DNA of 64,000 nt from Halofilum ochraceum (GTDB lineage: Bacteria > Pseudomonadota > Gammaproteobacteria > XJ16 > Halofilaceae). The stretch is from positions 124,001-188,000 of the forward strand of contig NZ_LVEG02000004.1 of the NCBI RefSeq assembly GCF_001614315.2. The letters are read 5' to 3'. How positions within the stretch are numbered: the first letter of the stretch is position 1; every line of letters starts with the position of its first letter. A program made the position numbers and the translations under genes. This document shows, piece after piece, positions 8,414 to 17,294 of this stretch. The notes beneath the pieces were generated by a model, which saw only the letters and a list, made by a program, of their open reading frames with translations, was not told the DNA's origin and searched no databases.

Positions 8414-10088
8414 TTTCATTCATCCCTCACTGGTCCTGATCGCGGGATCGCTGCTGCTGGCGGTCCTCAAGGGGCGGGCGCGGCAGGTGTGGCAGATCGC
8501 ATTGCCGGCCTTCGTGCTGCTGATCATCCTCGGGCTGGAACCCGGCCTGTACGGTCAGCTGCAACTGGGTGCGCTGGAACTGGTGCCGGGGCGGGTGGAC
8601 AAGCTCGCGCTCGTGTTCGCCTACGTCTTCGGCATCATCCTGATCATCGGCAATATCTACGCGCTGCACGTGGAGGATCGCGTGCAGCACGTGGCCGCCA
8701 TGGTGTACGCATCGGGTGCACTGGGCGTCGTGCTCGCGGGCGATCTCGTCAGCCTCTACGTGTTCTGGGAGTTGATGGTCATCTCCTCCGTGTGGCTCAT
8801 CTGGCAGCGCCGGACCGACGTGTCCTGGCGCGCCGGCATGCGCTATATGCTGGTGCACGCGTTCGGCGGGATGCTGCTGCTCGCGGGCCTGCTGGCCCAC
8901 TATCAGGCCACCGGTTCCATCGCCTTCGACGCCTTCGAGACGCGCGGCTGGTCGTTCTACCTGATCCTCGTCGCGTTCATGATCAACGCTGCCGTGCCGC
9001 CCCTGCATGCGTGGCTCACCGATGCCTATCCCGAGGCGACGGTCACCGGCACCATTTTCCTCAGCGCACTGACCACGAAGACCGCCGTGTATACCCTGGT
9101 CCGCGGCTTCCCGGGCACGGAGATCCTGGTGTGGCTGGGCGTGATCATGGCGCTGTACGGGGTGGTCTACGCGGTGCTGGCGAACGACATCCGGCGCCTG
9201 CTCGCGTATCACATCATCAGCCAGGTCGGGTACATGGTCGCCGGCGTGGGCATGGGTACGTCACTGGCCCTCAGCGGCGTCTCCGCCCATGCCTTCACGC
9301 ATATCCTGTACAAGGCGCTGCTGCTCATGGGCGCGGGTGCCGTCCTGCACATGACCGGGCGCAGCAAACTGACCGAGCTCGGCGGCCTGTACCGCTGGAT
9401 GCCCGTCACCTTCGTGCTGTACATGGTGGGCGGCCTGTCGATCTCCGCCTTCCCGCTGTTCAGCGGGTTCGTGAGCAAGACCATGATCGTCGAGGCCGCC
9501 GCGGTCGATTACCGGGGCTGGGTGTTCCTGCTGCTCACCATGGCCTCGGCCGGCACGTTCCTGCATACCGGCCTGAAGCTGCCGTATTTCACGTTCATGG
9601 GCAAGGATTCCGGTCTGCGCCCGCGCGAGGCGCCGCCGAACATGCTGATCGCCATGGGTATCGCCGCGGCGTTCTGTTTCCTGATCGGTATCTTCCCGGG
9701 TGCCCTGTACGCGCTGCTCCCGCACGAAGTGGACTACCATGCCTATACGGCGGGACACCTCCTCAAAGAGATGCAGCTGCTGCTGTTCACCGGGCTCGGT
9801 TTCTTCCTGCTGCTGAAGCATGTCGGCGGGGACCCGAAGATCAGCCTCGACACCGACTGGTTCTATCGTCGTCTCGGCCCGGCGCTCGTGATAAGCGCGC
9901 GCGATCTCGTGACCTCGGCGGATCGCGCTCTCCGCGCCCGTTCCATGGCGCTCCTGCAATCGGCGCTGACGCTCAGTCATGACCGCTTCGGCCACGAGGG
10001 GCAGCTTGCACGGAGCTGGCCCACGGGCTCCATGGCGCTGTGGACCATGATCGTGCTGGCGGTGCTGCTGGTCCTGTTCGCGCTCTGA
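8406..10088 (+). CDS. third D-type (NuoN/MrpD-like) antiporter subunit
   Basis: A 560-residue channel subunit of the NuoL/M/N family and the last gene of the operon. Seen motifs include YVFWELMVISSVWLIWQR, AVPPLHAWLTDAYPEATVTG, IRRLLAYHIISQVGYMVAGV and AHAFTHILYKALLLMGAGAV. The lysine and histidine positions expected for proton transfer are present. The C-terminal region after about residue 430 has an amphipathic soluble stretch and a final helix, longer than in typical MrpD. With the two preceding genes, the operon encodes three antiporter-like channels. Confidence 0.88.
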   Translation: MIDFIHPSLVLIAGSLLLAVLKGRARQVWQIALPAFVLLIILGLEPGLYGQLQLGALELVPGRVDKLALVFAYVFGIILIIGNIYALHVEDRVQHVAAMVYASGALGVVLAGDLVSLYVFWELMVISSVWLIWQRRTDVSWRAGMRYMLVHAFGGMLLLAGLLAHYQATGSIAFDAFETRGWSFYLILVAFMINAAVPPLHAWLTDAYPEATVTGTIFLSALTTKTAVYTLVRGFPGTEILVWLGVIMALYGVVYAVLANDIRRLLAYHIISQVGYMVAGVGMGTSLALSGVSAHAFTHILYKALLLMGAGAVLHMTGRSKLTELGGLYRWMPVTFVLYMVGGLSISAFPLFSGFVSKTMIVEAAAVDYRGWVFLLLTMASAGTFLHTGLKLPYFTFMGKDSGLRPREAPPNMLIAMGIAAAFCFLIGIFPGALYALLPHEVDYHAYTAGHLLKEMQLLLFTGLGFFLLLKHVGGDPKISLDTDWFYRRLGPALVISARDLVTSADRALRARSMALLQSALTLSHDRFGHEGQLARSWPTGSMALWTMIVLAVLLVLFAL

Positions 10089-10174
10089 GGGGCCCCGAGG
10101 CGCTGCCGGACCGTTGTGCCGTACAATCGTCCGGTCGCATGTGCGGATGCCCCTCAGGAACCGGAGACGGTTGG

Positions 10175-10507
10175 ATGATCGAATTCGAGGACTTTCAGCG
10201 CGTCGAGATGGCGACAGGCACCATCATTGATGCGAAACCGAACGAAAAAGCCCGCGTACCCGCCTATATTCTGCGTATCGATTTCGGCGAGTCCTGGGGC
10301 GAAAAGACCAGTTCGGCGCAGCTCACCGCCAATTACGCGACCGCCGATCTGGTGGGGCGGCAGATCGTCGCCGTGATGAACTTTCCCCCGCGCCGGATCG
10401 CCGGCGTGAAATCCGAGGTGCTGGTCCTCGGCGCGGTCTCCGATGAGCACGGCGTGGTGCTGCTGCGCCCCGACTTCGGCGTCGAGGACGGCGCCGCGAT
10501 CGGCTGA
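10175..10507 (+). CDS. csaA: CsaA-type tRNA-binding-domain protein
   Basis: A 110-residue single-domain OB-fold protein of the CsaA group of tRNA-binding (EMAP/Arc1p-like) proteins, described in Bacillus as having chaperone-like, secretion-related activity. The family signature is clear: KARVPAYILRIDFG, SSAQLTANY and the run AVMNFPPRRIAGVKSEVLVL, in the usual order and at the usual length. The ATG at 10175 is preceded by GGAG-like bases. A TACAAT hexamer at 10122-10127 may be its -10 element. It stands between the antiporter operon and phoB with no overlap to either. The cellular role in gammaproteobacteria is not settled. Confidence 0.9.
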   Translation: MIEFEDFQRVEMATGTIIDAKPNEKARVPAYILRIDFGESWGEKTSSAQLTANYATADLVGRQIVAVMNFPPRRIAGVKSEVLVLGAVSDEHGVVLLRPDFGVEDGAAIG

Positions 10508-10536
10508 ACCGCAACATCCCGGCTGGCGGGTAGCTG

Positions 10537-10570
10537 CCTTGTCATTCGGCCGTCATCTTCCTGTCACTTG
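10537..10570 (+). promoter_or_regulatory. Pho box upstream of phoB
   Basis: Three PhoB half-sites repeat with an exact 11-bp period: TTGTCAT, CCGTCAT and CTGTCAC, with the GTCA cores starting at 10541, 10552 and 10563. This matches the known PhoB binding pattern and sits 18 bp before the phoB start, implying autoregulation. Confidence 0.85.
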
Positions 10571-10587
10571 ACTGCGGTGGAATAGCG

Positions 10588-11298
10588 ATGCCCAACCCGA
10601 AGGTGACGAAGATGCAGGCGACGATCCTGTTGGTGGAAGACGAGGCCGAGGTGCGCGAGATGGTGACCCGCGTGCTCGCGCGCGAGGGCTTCGACATGCT
10701 CACGGCGGCCGATGCCGACGAGGGGTATCACCGCATCTCCGAGCAGGTGCCGGACCTGATGCTGGTCGACTGGATGCTGCCAAGCGTCAGCGGCGTGGAA
10801 TTCGTGCGCCGCTGCCGGCGCGATGAATTGACCGAAGACGTGCCCGTGATCATGCTGACCGCCCGCGCGGAGGAGAACGACCGCGTGCACGGGCTCGAGA
10901 GCGGTGCCGACGACTACGTCACCAAGCCGTTCTCGCCGCGCGAACTGGCCGCCCGCATCCGGGCGGTCCTGCGACGCACTTCCGGCCAGGATGCCGAGGG
11001 CACGCTGACCGCCGGCCCGCTGACGCTGTCGACGGTCTCCCACCGGGTGTTCGTCAACGATGAGCCGCTGGAGATCGGTCCGACCGAGTTCCGCCTGCTG
11101 CGTTTCCTGATGGGCCACCCCGAGCGCGTGTACAGCCGCGCCCAGCTGCTCGATCATGTATGGAGCCGCGAGGTATTTGTCGAGGAACGCACGGTTGATG
11201 TGCATATCCTGCGGCTGCGCAAACTGCTCAAGCCCCACGGTCTCGACCAGGCCGTGCAGACCGTGCGCGGTGTGGGGTATCGTTTCTCGCTGGACTGA
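10588..11298 (+). CDS. phoB: phosphate regulon response regulator PhoB
   Basis: OmpR-family transcription factor that activates phosphate-starvation genes when phosphorylated by PhoR. The receiver domain is at about residues 10-125, with the acidic pair E17/D18, phospho-acceptor D61 in VDWMLP, T91 and K113 in TKPF. A winged-helix DNA-binding domain follows at about 140-234, with GPTEFRLLRFLM, YSRAQLLDHVW and DVHILRLRKLL typical of PhoB. The length of 236 is slightly long because of an eight-residue N-terminal lead; ATG at 10612 would give the standard start. A Pho box lies immediately upstream, and phoR follows after 95 nt. Confidence 0.96.
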   Translation: MPNPKVTKMQATILLVEDEAEVREMVTRVLAREGFDMLTAADADEGYHRISEQVPDLMLVDWMLPSVSGVEFVRRCRRDELTEDVPVIMLTARAEENDRVHGLESGADDYVTKPFSPRELAARIRAVLRRTSGQDAEGTLTAGPLTLSTVSHRVFVNDEPLEIGPTEFRLLRFLMGHPERVYSRAQLLDHVWSREVFVEERTVDVHILRLRKLLKPHGLDQAVQTVRGVGYRFSLD

Positions 11299-11393
11299 AT
11301 GGGCCGTATCATCTTCCGCGATGGGGAGTCGTCCCGCATGACAGAGTGCAGTGCCGGAACGGTCACCCGCCGGTTGTCGGGAGGTATCGGGCG

Positions 11394-12731
11394 ATGATGT
11401 CGGACGCATGGCGCACCGAGCTCTGGCGCCTTGCGGGCACGCTGGGCGCTGCGCTCGCGACCGCGTTGCTCACGGGCCACTGGTCGCTGGCCTTCCTCGG
11501 TGCCCTGATCCTGTACGTCGCCTGGCACCTGCGGCAGATGTACCTCGTCGAGCGCTGGCTCATGACCGGCGGTTCGCTCAAGCATGCGCCCGATTCCAGC
11601 GGCATCTGGGATCAGATCGTTCACCATATCTACCGGCTGCAGCAGCACAACCGGCGCCGGAAGAAGCGCCTCACCAATATGCTCAACCGCTTCCACCGCT
11701 CGACGGAGGCGATGCCGGACGCCGCGGTGGTGCTGGGGGAGCAGCGCGAGATCGAGTGGTCCAACCGCGCCGCCGCCACCCTGCTGGGCATCCGCAACCC
11801 CCAGGATCACGGCCAGCGGATCGACAACCTCCTGCGGGACCCGGCCTTCCACGACTACCTCACGCTGGGCGACTTCGATGAGCCGATCGATATCCCGTCG
11901 CCGATCAGCGATAACGTCGAACTCAATATCCGCATCGTCGCGTATGGTGATGGTCAGTATCTGCTGATGGCGCGCGATACCAGCTCGCTGCGCCGTCTCG
12001 AGGCCGTGCGGCGCGATTTCGTCGCCAACGTCAGCCATGAACTGCGGACCCCGCTGACGGTGATCACCGGGTATATCGAGTCTTTCGAGGGCGAGCAGGT
12101 ATCGGACTATGTGCGCGATGGCGTCGCCGCGATCGACCGCCAGACCCGGCGCATGCTGTCCATCGTCCAGGATCTGCTGACGCTCTCGCGGCTCGAGATG
12201 GAGCCGCCGGATCCGGCGGCCGCTGAACTGGTCCCCGCTGCCGAGATGATTACCGGGCTCGCCCGTGACGCCGAAGGCGTCGCCGGTGAGCGGGGCCACC
12301 GGATCGTGACCGACCTGGATGCCGATCTCGGCGTGCGGGGCGTCCCGGGCGAGCTGTCGAGCGCGTTCGGCAATCTCATCAACAATGCGGTGCAGCATAC
12401 GCCCGACGGCACGACCATTACCGTCGAGTGGAAGATGGACGCGGGCGCGGCCGTCTTCGCCGTGCACGATGAGGGGCACGGAATCGACAGCCGCCATCTC
12501 GCGCGCCTCACCGAGCGCTTCTACCGGGTCGATACCAGCCGGTCGCGCGCGCGCGGCGGCACCGGCCTCGGCCTCTCGGTGGTCAAACACGCGGTCGCCC
12601 GCAATGGGGGCGAACTGGATATCGAATCAACGCCCGGCCGCGGGAGCACCTTCCGGTGCACATTCGCGGCCGAGCGGGTTGAACGGCTCGGGCGCGATAC
12701 ACGCGCGCTGAGCGGGAGTGGGCACGCATGA
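11394..12731 (+). CDS. phoR: phosphate regulon sensor histidine kinase PhoR
   Basis: Membrane-bound histidine kinase that acts on PhoB. From the ATG at 11394 (GGGAGG nine nt upstream) it has 445 residues. Two adjacent helices occupy about residues 13-47 with almost no periplasmic loop, as usual for PhoR, which senses through the Pst/PhoU complex rather than an external ligand. A PAS-like domain covers about 100-195. The dimerisation/H-box is SHELRTPL with H215, followed by N, G1 (DEGHGI) and G2 (GGTGLGLS) boxes. It is coupled to phoU by an ATGA overlap. A longer GTG start at 11346 is less likely. Confidence 0.95.
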   Translation: MMSDAWRTELWRLAGTLGAALATALLTGHWSLAFLGALILYVAWHLRQMYLVERWLMTGGSLKHAPDSSGIWDQIVHHIYRLQQHNRRRKKRLTNMLNRFHRSTEAMPDAAVVLGEQREIEWSNRAAATLLGIRNPQDHGQRIDNLLRDPAFHDYLTLGDFDEPIDIPSPISDNVELNIRIVAYGDGQYLLMARDTSSLRRLEAVRRDFVANVSHELRTPLTVITGYIESFEGEQVSDYVRDGVAAIDRQTRRMLSIVQDLLTLSRLEMEPPDPAAAELVPAAEMITGLARDAEGVAGERGHRIVTDLDADLGVRGVPGELSSAFGNLINNAVQHTPDGTTITVEWKMDAGAAVFAVHDEGHGIDSRHLARLTERFYRVDTSRSRARGGTGLGLSVVKHAVARNGGELDIESTPGRGSTFRCTFAAERVERLGRDTRALSGSGHA

Positions 12732-13447
12732 CGGAAAAACGGCATATTCACAGCGAATACGATCAGGAGCTCGACACCCTGCGCGGTCTCCTGCTGGAGA
12801 TGGGTGGCCTCGTCGAGCGGCAACTGGCCGACGGGCTCGAGGCCCTGATTACGCGTGATGCCGAACTCGGCGATCGGGTCTGTACGGCCGATTACCGGAT
12901 CAACTCCCTCGAAGTCCGGATCGACGAAGAGGCGACGATGATCATCGCCCGCCGGCAGCCGACGGGCTCGGACCTGCGCCTGCTGATGGCCGCGATCCGT
13001 ACGGGAACAGATCTCGAGCGCATCGGTGACGAGGCCGAAAAACTCGGCCGCTTCGCGGTCGAGTTCGCCGCCGGGAATACACCCGAGCCCTCCCTGCTGC
13101 AGGGCATGGAACGCCTGGGAGATACCGTTCGCCAGGTCCTGCGCGAATCGCTGGACGCATTCGCCCGCTCGGATGTGGCCGCGGCGACCGCCGTGCTGGA
13201 TGGGACCGATCGAGTCGGGGGGCATTACGACGCCGTCATGCGTGAACTCATCACCTACATGATGGAGGATCCCCGGACCATGCAGCGGGCGCTGCACGCC
13301 CTGTGGTGCGCCCGCGCGCTGGAACGGATTTCCGACCATGCGCGCAACGTCTGCGAATCGGTCGTCTACGTCGAGGAAGGCCGGAATATCCGCCATCGGC
13401 CGGCAGGGGCCGGGCCGGATGCCACGGAGGAAGCTCCGGAGCCGTAA
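12728..13447 (+). CDS. phoU: phosphate signalling protein PhoU (first copy)
   Basis: A 239-residue PhoU-family protein that links the Pst transporter to PhoR and restrains phosphate uptake and signalling. Two three-helix PhoU repeats are visible. Each carries the metal-binding type signature, seen as IGDEAEKLGRFAVE near residue 98 and ARALERISDHARNVCE near 195. Encoded directly behind phoR with a 4-nt overlap. A second phoU follows pstB at 19491. The two share the motif pattern but differ in their tails; this one ends in a proline- and alanine-rich segment. Confidence 0.94.
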   Translation: MTEKRHIHSEYDQELDTLRGLLLEMGGLVERQLADGLEALITRDAELGDRVCTADYRINSLEVRIDEEATMIIARRQPTGSDLRLLMAAIRTGTDLERIGDEAEKLGRFAVEFAAGNTPEPSLLQGMERLGDTVRQVLRESLDAFARSDVAAATAVLDGTDRVGGHYDAVMRELITYMMEDPRTMQRALHALWCARALERISDHARNVCESVVYVEEGRNIRHRPAGAGPDATEEAPEP

Positions 13448-13542
13448 CCCGGCCCGCCCACGGTGGTTCGCGTCGGCCGCGGGTGCCCGGCAACGGCGGC
13501 AACCTGCAGATCTCCGGGGGCGAGGCCGCCGGTGTGCTCTCC

Positions 13543-13575
13543 CCGTAATACGCCTGTAACATTTCCGTCATACGA
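13543..13575 (+). promoter_or_regulatory. Pho box upstream of pstS1
   Basis: Three half-sites with an 11-bp period: CCGTAAT, CTGTAAC and CCGTCAT, with GT cores starting at 13545, 13556 and 13567. They lie about 60-95 bp before the first pstS gene, suiting PhoB activation of the pst genes. Confidence 0.8.
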
Positions 13576-13636
13576 TCCATGGCTGTCCGGAACCGCCGGT
13601 GCACGCAGCCGATCCATGTTGCAGGGGTACATCACG

Positions 13637-14695
13637 ATGCGACGCACGACTTTCTTTCTGATTCCACTGACCATTGCCGCGGTCGCCGCGGGCTGTACCG
13701 AAGGCGGGGGCGGCAATGGCGGCGACGACGGCGATGCGGCCGAGACCAGCAGCCGCAGCCAGGTCCGCGTCGTGGGCTCGAGCACCGTCTACCCGTTCTC
13801 CAGCTACGTCGCCGAAGAGTTCGGCGCCACCACCGAGCATCCGACACCCGTGATCGAATCCACGGGGTCCGGCGGTGGCATCAAGATCTTCTGTGAGGGC
13901 GACGGGCTCGACACGGCCGACATCACCAACGCCTCGCGGCGCATGAAGGCGAGCGAGTTCGAGCGCTGCGCCGGCAACGGCGTGACCGAGATCACGGAGA
14001 TCGCGATCGGCGCCGACGGGATCACGATCGCCCAGGCCAAGGACAAGCCTGCGCTGGACCTGACCCTGGAGCAGCTCACGCTGGCCGTGATCGCGAAGGT
14101 GCCGCAGGACGGGGAACTGGTGGACAATCCCTACGAGCGCTGGAACGAGATCGACGAGTCGTTGCCGGATCGCGAGATCACCGTGTACGGACCGCCGTCG
14201 ACCTCGGGCACGCGCGACGCGTTCGAGGAACTCGTGCTGGAGGCCGCGACGGAGAACATGGAGGGGTATGACGAACCCGTCTCATCGGTCCGGGACGATG
14301 GTCCGTACGTGAGTTCGGGCGAGAACGACAACCTGATCGTGCAAAAGATCGAGAACGACCGCGAGGCCGTCGGCATCTTCGGGTACAGCTTCCTGGAGGA
14401 GAATCGCGACGTCATCGCGGCGGTGACGATCGATGGGGTCAACCCCACGCCGGAGGCGATCTCTTCGGGCGAATACCCGGTCGCGCGGAGCCTGTTTTTC
14501 TACACCAAGAACAGCCACCTCGGGCGCGTTCCCGGCATGACGGAATACGTAGAGTTGTTCATCAGCGATCAGATGATCGGCGATCAGGGTTTGCTGCGCA
14601 GAGAGGGGTTGATCCCGCTGCCCGCCGAGCGGCGCGAGGCTATCCGCGAGCGCTTCGCGGAGCGCGAGACGCTGGAGGCCGGCGACCTCGAGTAA
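13637..14695 (+). CDS. pstS: phosphate-binding protein PstS, lipoprotein form
   Basis: High-affinity phosphate-binding component of the Pst ABC transporter, 352 residues from ATG 13637. The N terminus is a lipoprotein signal with the lipobox VAAGC, so the mature protein should be anchored to the membrane. An acidic, glycine-rich linker follows. Ligand-binding segments VVGSSTVYPF, ESTGSGGGIKIF and GPPSTSGTRDAFEE are the usual PstS phosphate-contact loops. The next gene is a close paralogue without lipobox. A Pho box precedes it. Much of the core is identical between the two copies, which suggests a fairly recent tandem duplication. Confidence 0.94.
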   Translation: MRRTTFFLIPLTIAAVAAGCTEGGGGNGGDDGDAAETSSRSQVRVVGSSTVYPFSSYVAEEFGATTEHPTPVIESTGSGGGIKIFCEGDGLDTADITNASRRMKASEFERCAGNGVTEITEIAIGADGITIAQAKDKPALDLTLEQLTLAVIAKVPQDGELVDNPYERWNEIDESLPDREITVYGPPSTSGTRDAFEELVLEAATENMEGYDEPVSSVRDDGPYVSSGENDNLIVQKIENDREAVGIFGYSFLEENRDVIAAVTIDGVNPTPEAISSGEYPVARSLFFYTKNSHLGRVPGMTEYVELFISDQMIGDQGLLRREGLIPLPAERREAIRERFAERETLEAGDLE

Positions 14696-14707
14696 GGCGG
14701 CCGGGTG

Positions 14708-14740
14708 GCCGTCACGGGAATGTCATCAATGGTTCATCAC
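14708..14740 (+). promoter_or_regulatory. Pho box between the two pstS genes
   Basis: Repeats GTCAC, GTCAT and TTCAT begin at 14711, 14722 and 14733, again an exact 11-bp period, shortly after the pstS1 stop and about 120 bp before pstS2. It suggests pstS2 has its own PhoB-controlled promoter. Confidence 0.75.
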
Positions 14741-14862
14741 CGCGCAATCTGCTACGGCGAGGATGCGCCCCGTGGATGCACCGCCGCAGGGCAACGGCCC
14801 GCCGCGGCGGCTGCAGTTCCGCGCAATCGACTGCAGACAGTCAAACCACGGGATGAAACAGG

Positions 14863-15882
14863 ATGATGAACAAACGCGCATTGATGACCAGCGTCCTCGC
14901 CGGCGCCGTCGTTGCCGGCGGCGCTGCCCAGGCCGCGGATCGCGATCAGCTTCGGATCGTCGGCTCCAGCACCGTCTATCCGTTCGCCAGTTACGTGGCC
15001 GAGGAGTTCGGCGCCACGACCGAACACCCCACGCCGGTCATCGAGTCGACCGGCTCGGGTGGCGGGCTGAAAATCTTCTGCGAAGGGGATGGTCTGGATA
15101 CGCCGGACATCACCAACGCCTCGCGGCGGATGAAGCCGAGTGAATTCGAGCGCTGCGCCGAGAACGGCGTCACCGACATCACCGAGTTCGTGATCGGTGC
15201 CGACGGCATCGTGATTGCGCAGACGACTGCGAATGAAGCGCTGAATCTGTCCCGGGAGCAGCTCACGCTCGCCGTGGCCGCCAAGGTGCCGCAGGACGGC
15301 GAACTGGTCGACAATCCGTACGACAACTGGAGTCAGATCGACTCGTCGCTGCCGGATCGCGAGATCACCGTCTACGGCCCGCCCTCGACCTCGGGCACGC
15401 GTGACGCCTTCGAGGAACTCGTCATGGAGACGGCCACCGAGGAAATGGACGGCTATGACGAGCCGTATACCACGGTCCGCAATGATGGTCCCTACGTCGA
15501 TTCGGGTGAGAACGACAACCTGATCGTCCAGAAGATCCAGAACGATACCGAGGCGGTGGGCGTCTTCGGTTACAGCTTCCTCGAAGAGAACCGCGACGTC
15601 ATCGAGGCGGTGACGATCGACGGGGTCGAGCCGACACCGGAGAAGATCTCCGCCGAGGCGTATCCGATCGCGCGCAGCCTGTTCTTCTACACCAAGAACA
15701 GTCACTTCGACCGCGTGGCCGGCATGGAGGATTACGTCGGCATGTTCCTGAGCGAGCAGATGGTCGGTGACCAGGGGCTGCTGAAGGGCCAGGGCCTGAT
15801 CCCGCTGCCCCAGGCGATGCGTGCAGAGGCGCGCGCCCGCTTCGAGCAACGAGGCAAGCTGAAGCTGGCCGACCTCAAGTAA
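14863..15882 (+). CDS. pstS: phosphate-binding protein PstS, soluble periplasmic form
   Basis: Second phosphate-binding protein, 339 residues. It has an ordinary Sec signal peptide ending in AAQAAD (cleavage near residue 25) and no lipobox, so it should be free in the periplasm. The loops VGSSTVYPFASYV, ESTGSGGGLKIF and GPPSTSGTRDAFEE match those of the first copy almost exactly. The C terminus (KLKLADLK) is basic where copy 1 is acidic. It has its own Pho box and is followed by a strong terminator, so it can be produced in excess of the membrane components. Confidence 0.94.
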   Translation: MMNKRALMTSVLAGAVVAGGAAQAADRDQLRIVGSSTVYPFASYVAEEFGATTEHPTPVIESTGSGGGLKIFCEGDGLDTPDITNASRRMKPSEFERCAENGVTDITEFVIGADGIVIAQTTANEALNLSREQLTLAVAAKVPQDGELVDNPYDNWSQIDSSLPDREITVYGPPSTSGTRDAFEELVMETATEEMDGYDEPYTTVRNDGPYVDSGENDNLIVQKIQNDTEAVGVFGYSFLEENRDVIEAVTIDGVEPTPEKISAEAYPIARSLFFYTKNSHFDRVAGMEDYVGMFLSEQMVGDQGLLKGQGLIPLPQAMRAEARARFEQRGKLKLADLK

Positions 15883-15931
15883 CGGTCGGCCGTGGGCGGG
15901 GACGCGTTCCCGCCCGCAAGCAGGAACGGCC

Positions 15932-15958
15932 GGGCCGGCACTGCCGGCCCGGTCTTTT
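15932..15958 (+). terminator. intrinsic terminator after pstS2
   Basis: An 8-bp GC-only stem, GGGCCGGC paired with GCCGGCCC around ACT, is followed by GGTCTTTT. It lies between pstS2 and pstC and would make pstCAB expression lower than, or separate from, that of pstS. Confidence 0.75.
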
Positions 15959-16036
15959 GCGATTACGAGGTCCGGATGGAGTGCCCGTCGCGTGGCGGGT
16001 ATGATCGCGGGCCTGGAACCAGGAGACGGTGCGGAC

Positions 16037-17284
16037 GTGGATACCGGCGACACCATTTTCACGTTGCTTGCCGGGACGATAGCGCTCGGTTACGTGGGCT
16101 ACCATCTCGGCCGTCGCTGGGCCCTGGCGGCCCAGGGCGGCGGCGCGACGCTGCATTCTCGCCCGCATCAATACGGCTGGTATGTCACCTCCTGGGGGGT
16201 CGTGCCGGCCCTGTTGGTCGCGGTGGGCGCCGCATTCATCCAGCTGTTCGGCTGGGTCAACTTCGTCGAGGTGTCGATCGTCGCGACCGCGGGCGCCGTG
16301 GCCGGCGTGGGTATCTGGTGGGGCCGGCGGACACTGCGGCCCGGCCTGCGCGCACGCAACGCGCTCGATCTGCTCGTGCGCCGCTTCCTGCTGTGCGCGG
16401 CCCTCATATCGATCCTGACCACGCTCGGGATCATCCTCTCGATTCTGTTCGAGTCGATCCGTTTCTTCGGCACGGTCAGTATCTGGGAGTTCATTACCGG
16501 CACCACCTGGGCGCCGGGATCGGCCTTCCTCGAGAGTGCCGGGCGTGGCGCCGAGAGCGCCTCGGAGGCGAGCTTCGGTGCGGTGCCGTTGTTCGCCGGC
16601 ACCTTCATGATCACCATCATCGCGATGCTGGTTGCGCTGCCGATCGGACTGCTGTCCGCGATCTACATGGCGGAGTACGCCACCTCGAGGATCCGCGGCA
16701 TCGCCAAGCCGACGCTCGAGGTGCTCGCCGGTATACCGACGGTCGTCTACGGTTTCTTCGCGGCGATCTATGTCGCCCCGTTCGTGGTCGATTCCGCTGG
16801 CCTGTTCGGGCTGGAGGCGTCTTACAACAGCGCCCTGGCGGCGGGCCTCGTGATGGGCGTGATGATCATCCCGTTCATCTCCTCGCTGTCCGACGACGTC
16901 ATCAACTCCGTGCCGGACGCGATGCGCGAGGGCTCGTACGCGCTCGGCACCACGCGCGCCGAGACCATCCGCCAGGTGCTCCTGCCGGCGGCGGCGCCAG
17001 GGATCATCTCCGCGTTCCTGCTCGCGGTCTCGCGGGCACTCGGCGAGACCATGATCGTGGTCATGGCGGCCGGCATGCGGGCGAATATGACCTGGAACCC
17101 GCTTGAGGGCATGACCACGGTGACCGTGCGCATCGTCGCCGCGCTCACCGGCGATACCTCGTTCGACAGCGCCGAGACCCTCTCGGCATTCGCCCTCGGC
17201 CTCGCGCTGTTCATCATCACGCTCGGCCTGAATCTGGTATCGACCATCATGATCCGGCGTTTCAAGCAGAAGTACGGCGGGTGA
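16037..17284 (+). CDS. pstC: phosphate ABC transporter permease PstC
   Basis: Inner-membrane permease of the Pst phosphate importer, 415 residues from GTG 16037, chosen because AGGAGA lies ten nt upstream; ATG at 16001 is an alternative. The N-terminal third has three or four extra helices before the standard permease core, an extension seen in several gammaproteobacterial PstC proteins. The core shows ISAIYMAEYA-like and IAKPTLEVLAGIPTVVYG segments. The EAA loop region is EGSYALGTTRAETIRQVLLP, which contacts PstB. A 10-nt gap leads to pstA. Confidence 0.93.
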   Translation: MDTGDTIFTLLAGTIALGYVGYHLGRRWALAAQGGGATLHSRPHQYGWYVTSWGVVPALLVAVGAAFIQLFGWVNFVEVSIVATAGAVAGVGIWWGRRTLRPGLRARNALDLLVRRFLLCAALISILTTLGIILSILFESIRFFGTVSIWEFITGTTWAPGSAFLESAGRGAESASEASFGAVPLFAGTFMITIIAMLVALPIGLLSAIYMAEYATSRIRGIAKPTLEVLAGIPTVVYGFFAAIYVAPFVVDSAGLFGLEASYNSALAAGLVMGVMIIPFISSLSDDVINSVPDAMREGSYALGTTRAETIRQVLLPAAAPGIISAFLLAVSRALGETMIVVMAAGMRANMTWNPLEGMTTVTVRIVAALTGDTSFDSAETLSAFALGLALFIITLGLNLVSTIMIRRFKQKYGG

Positions 17285-17294
17285 GGGGAGTCGC

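Noticed and set aside
13637-15882. Second pstS as a pseudogene or assembly duplicate
   Set aside because: The copies differ in signal peptide, linker, tail and many internal positions, both are intact, and each has a distinct Pho box.
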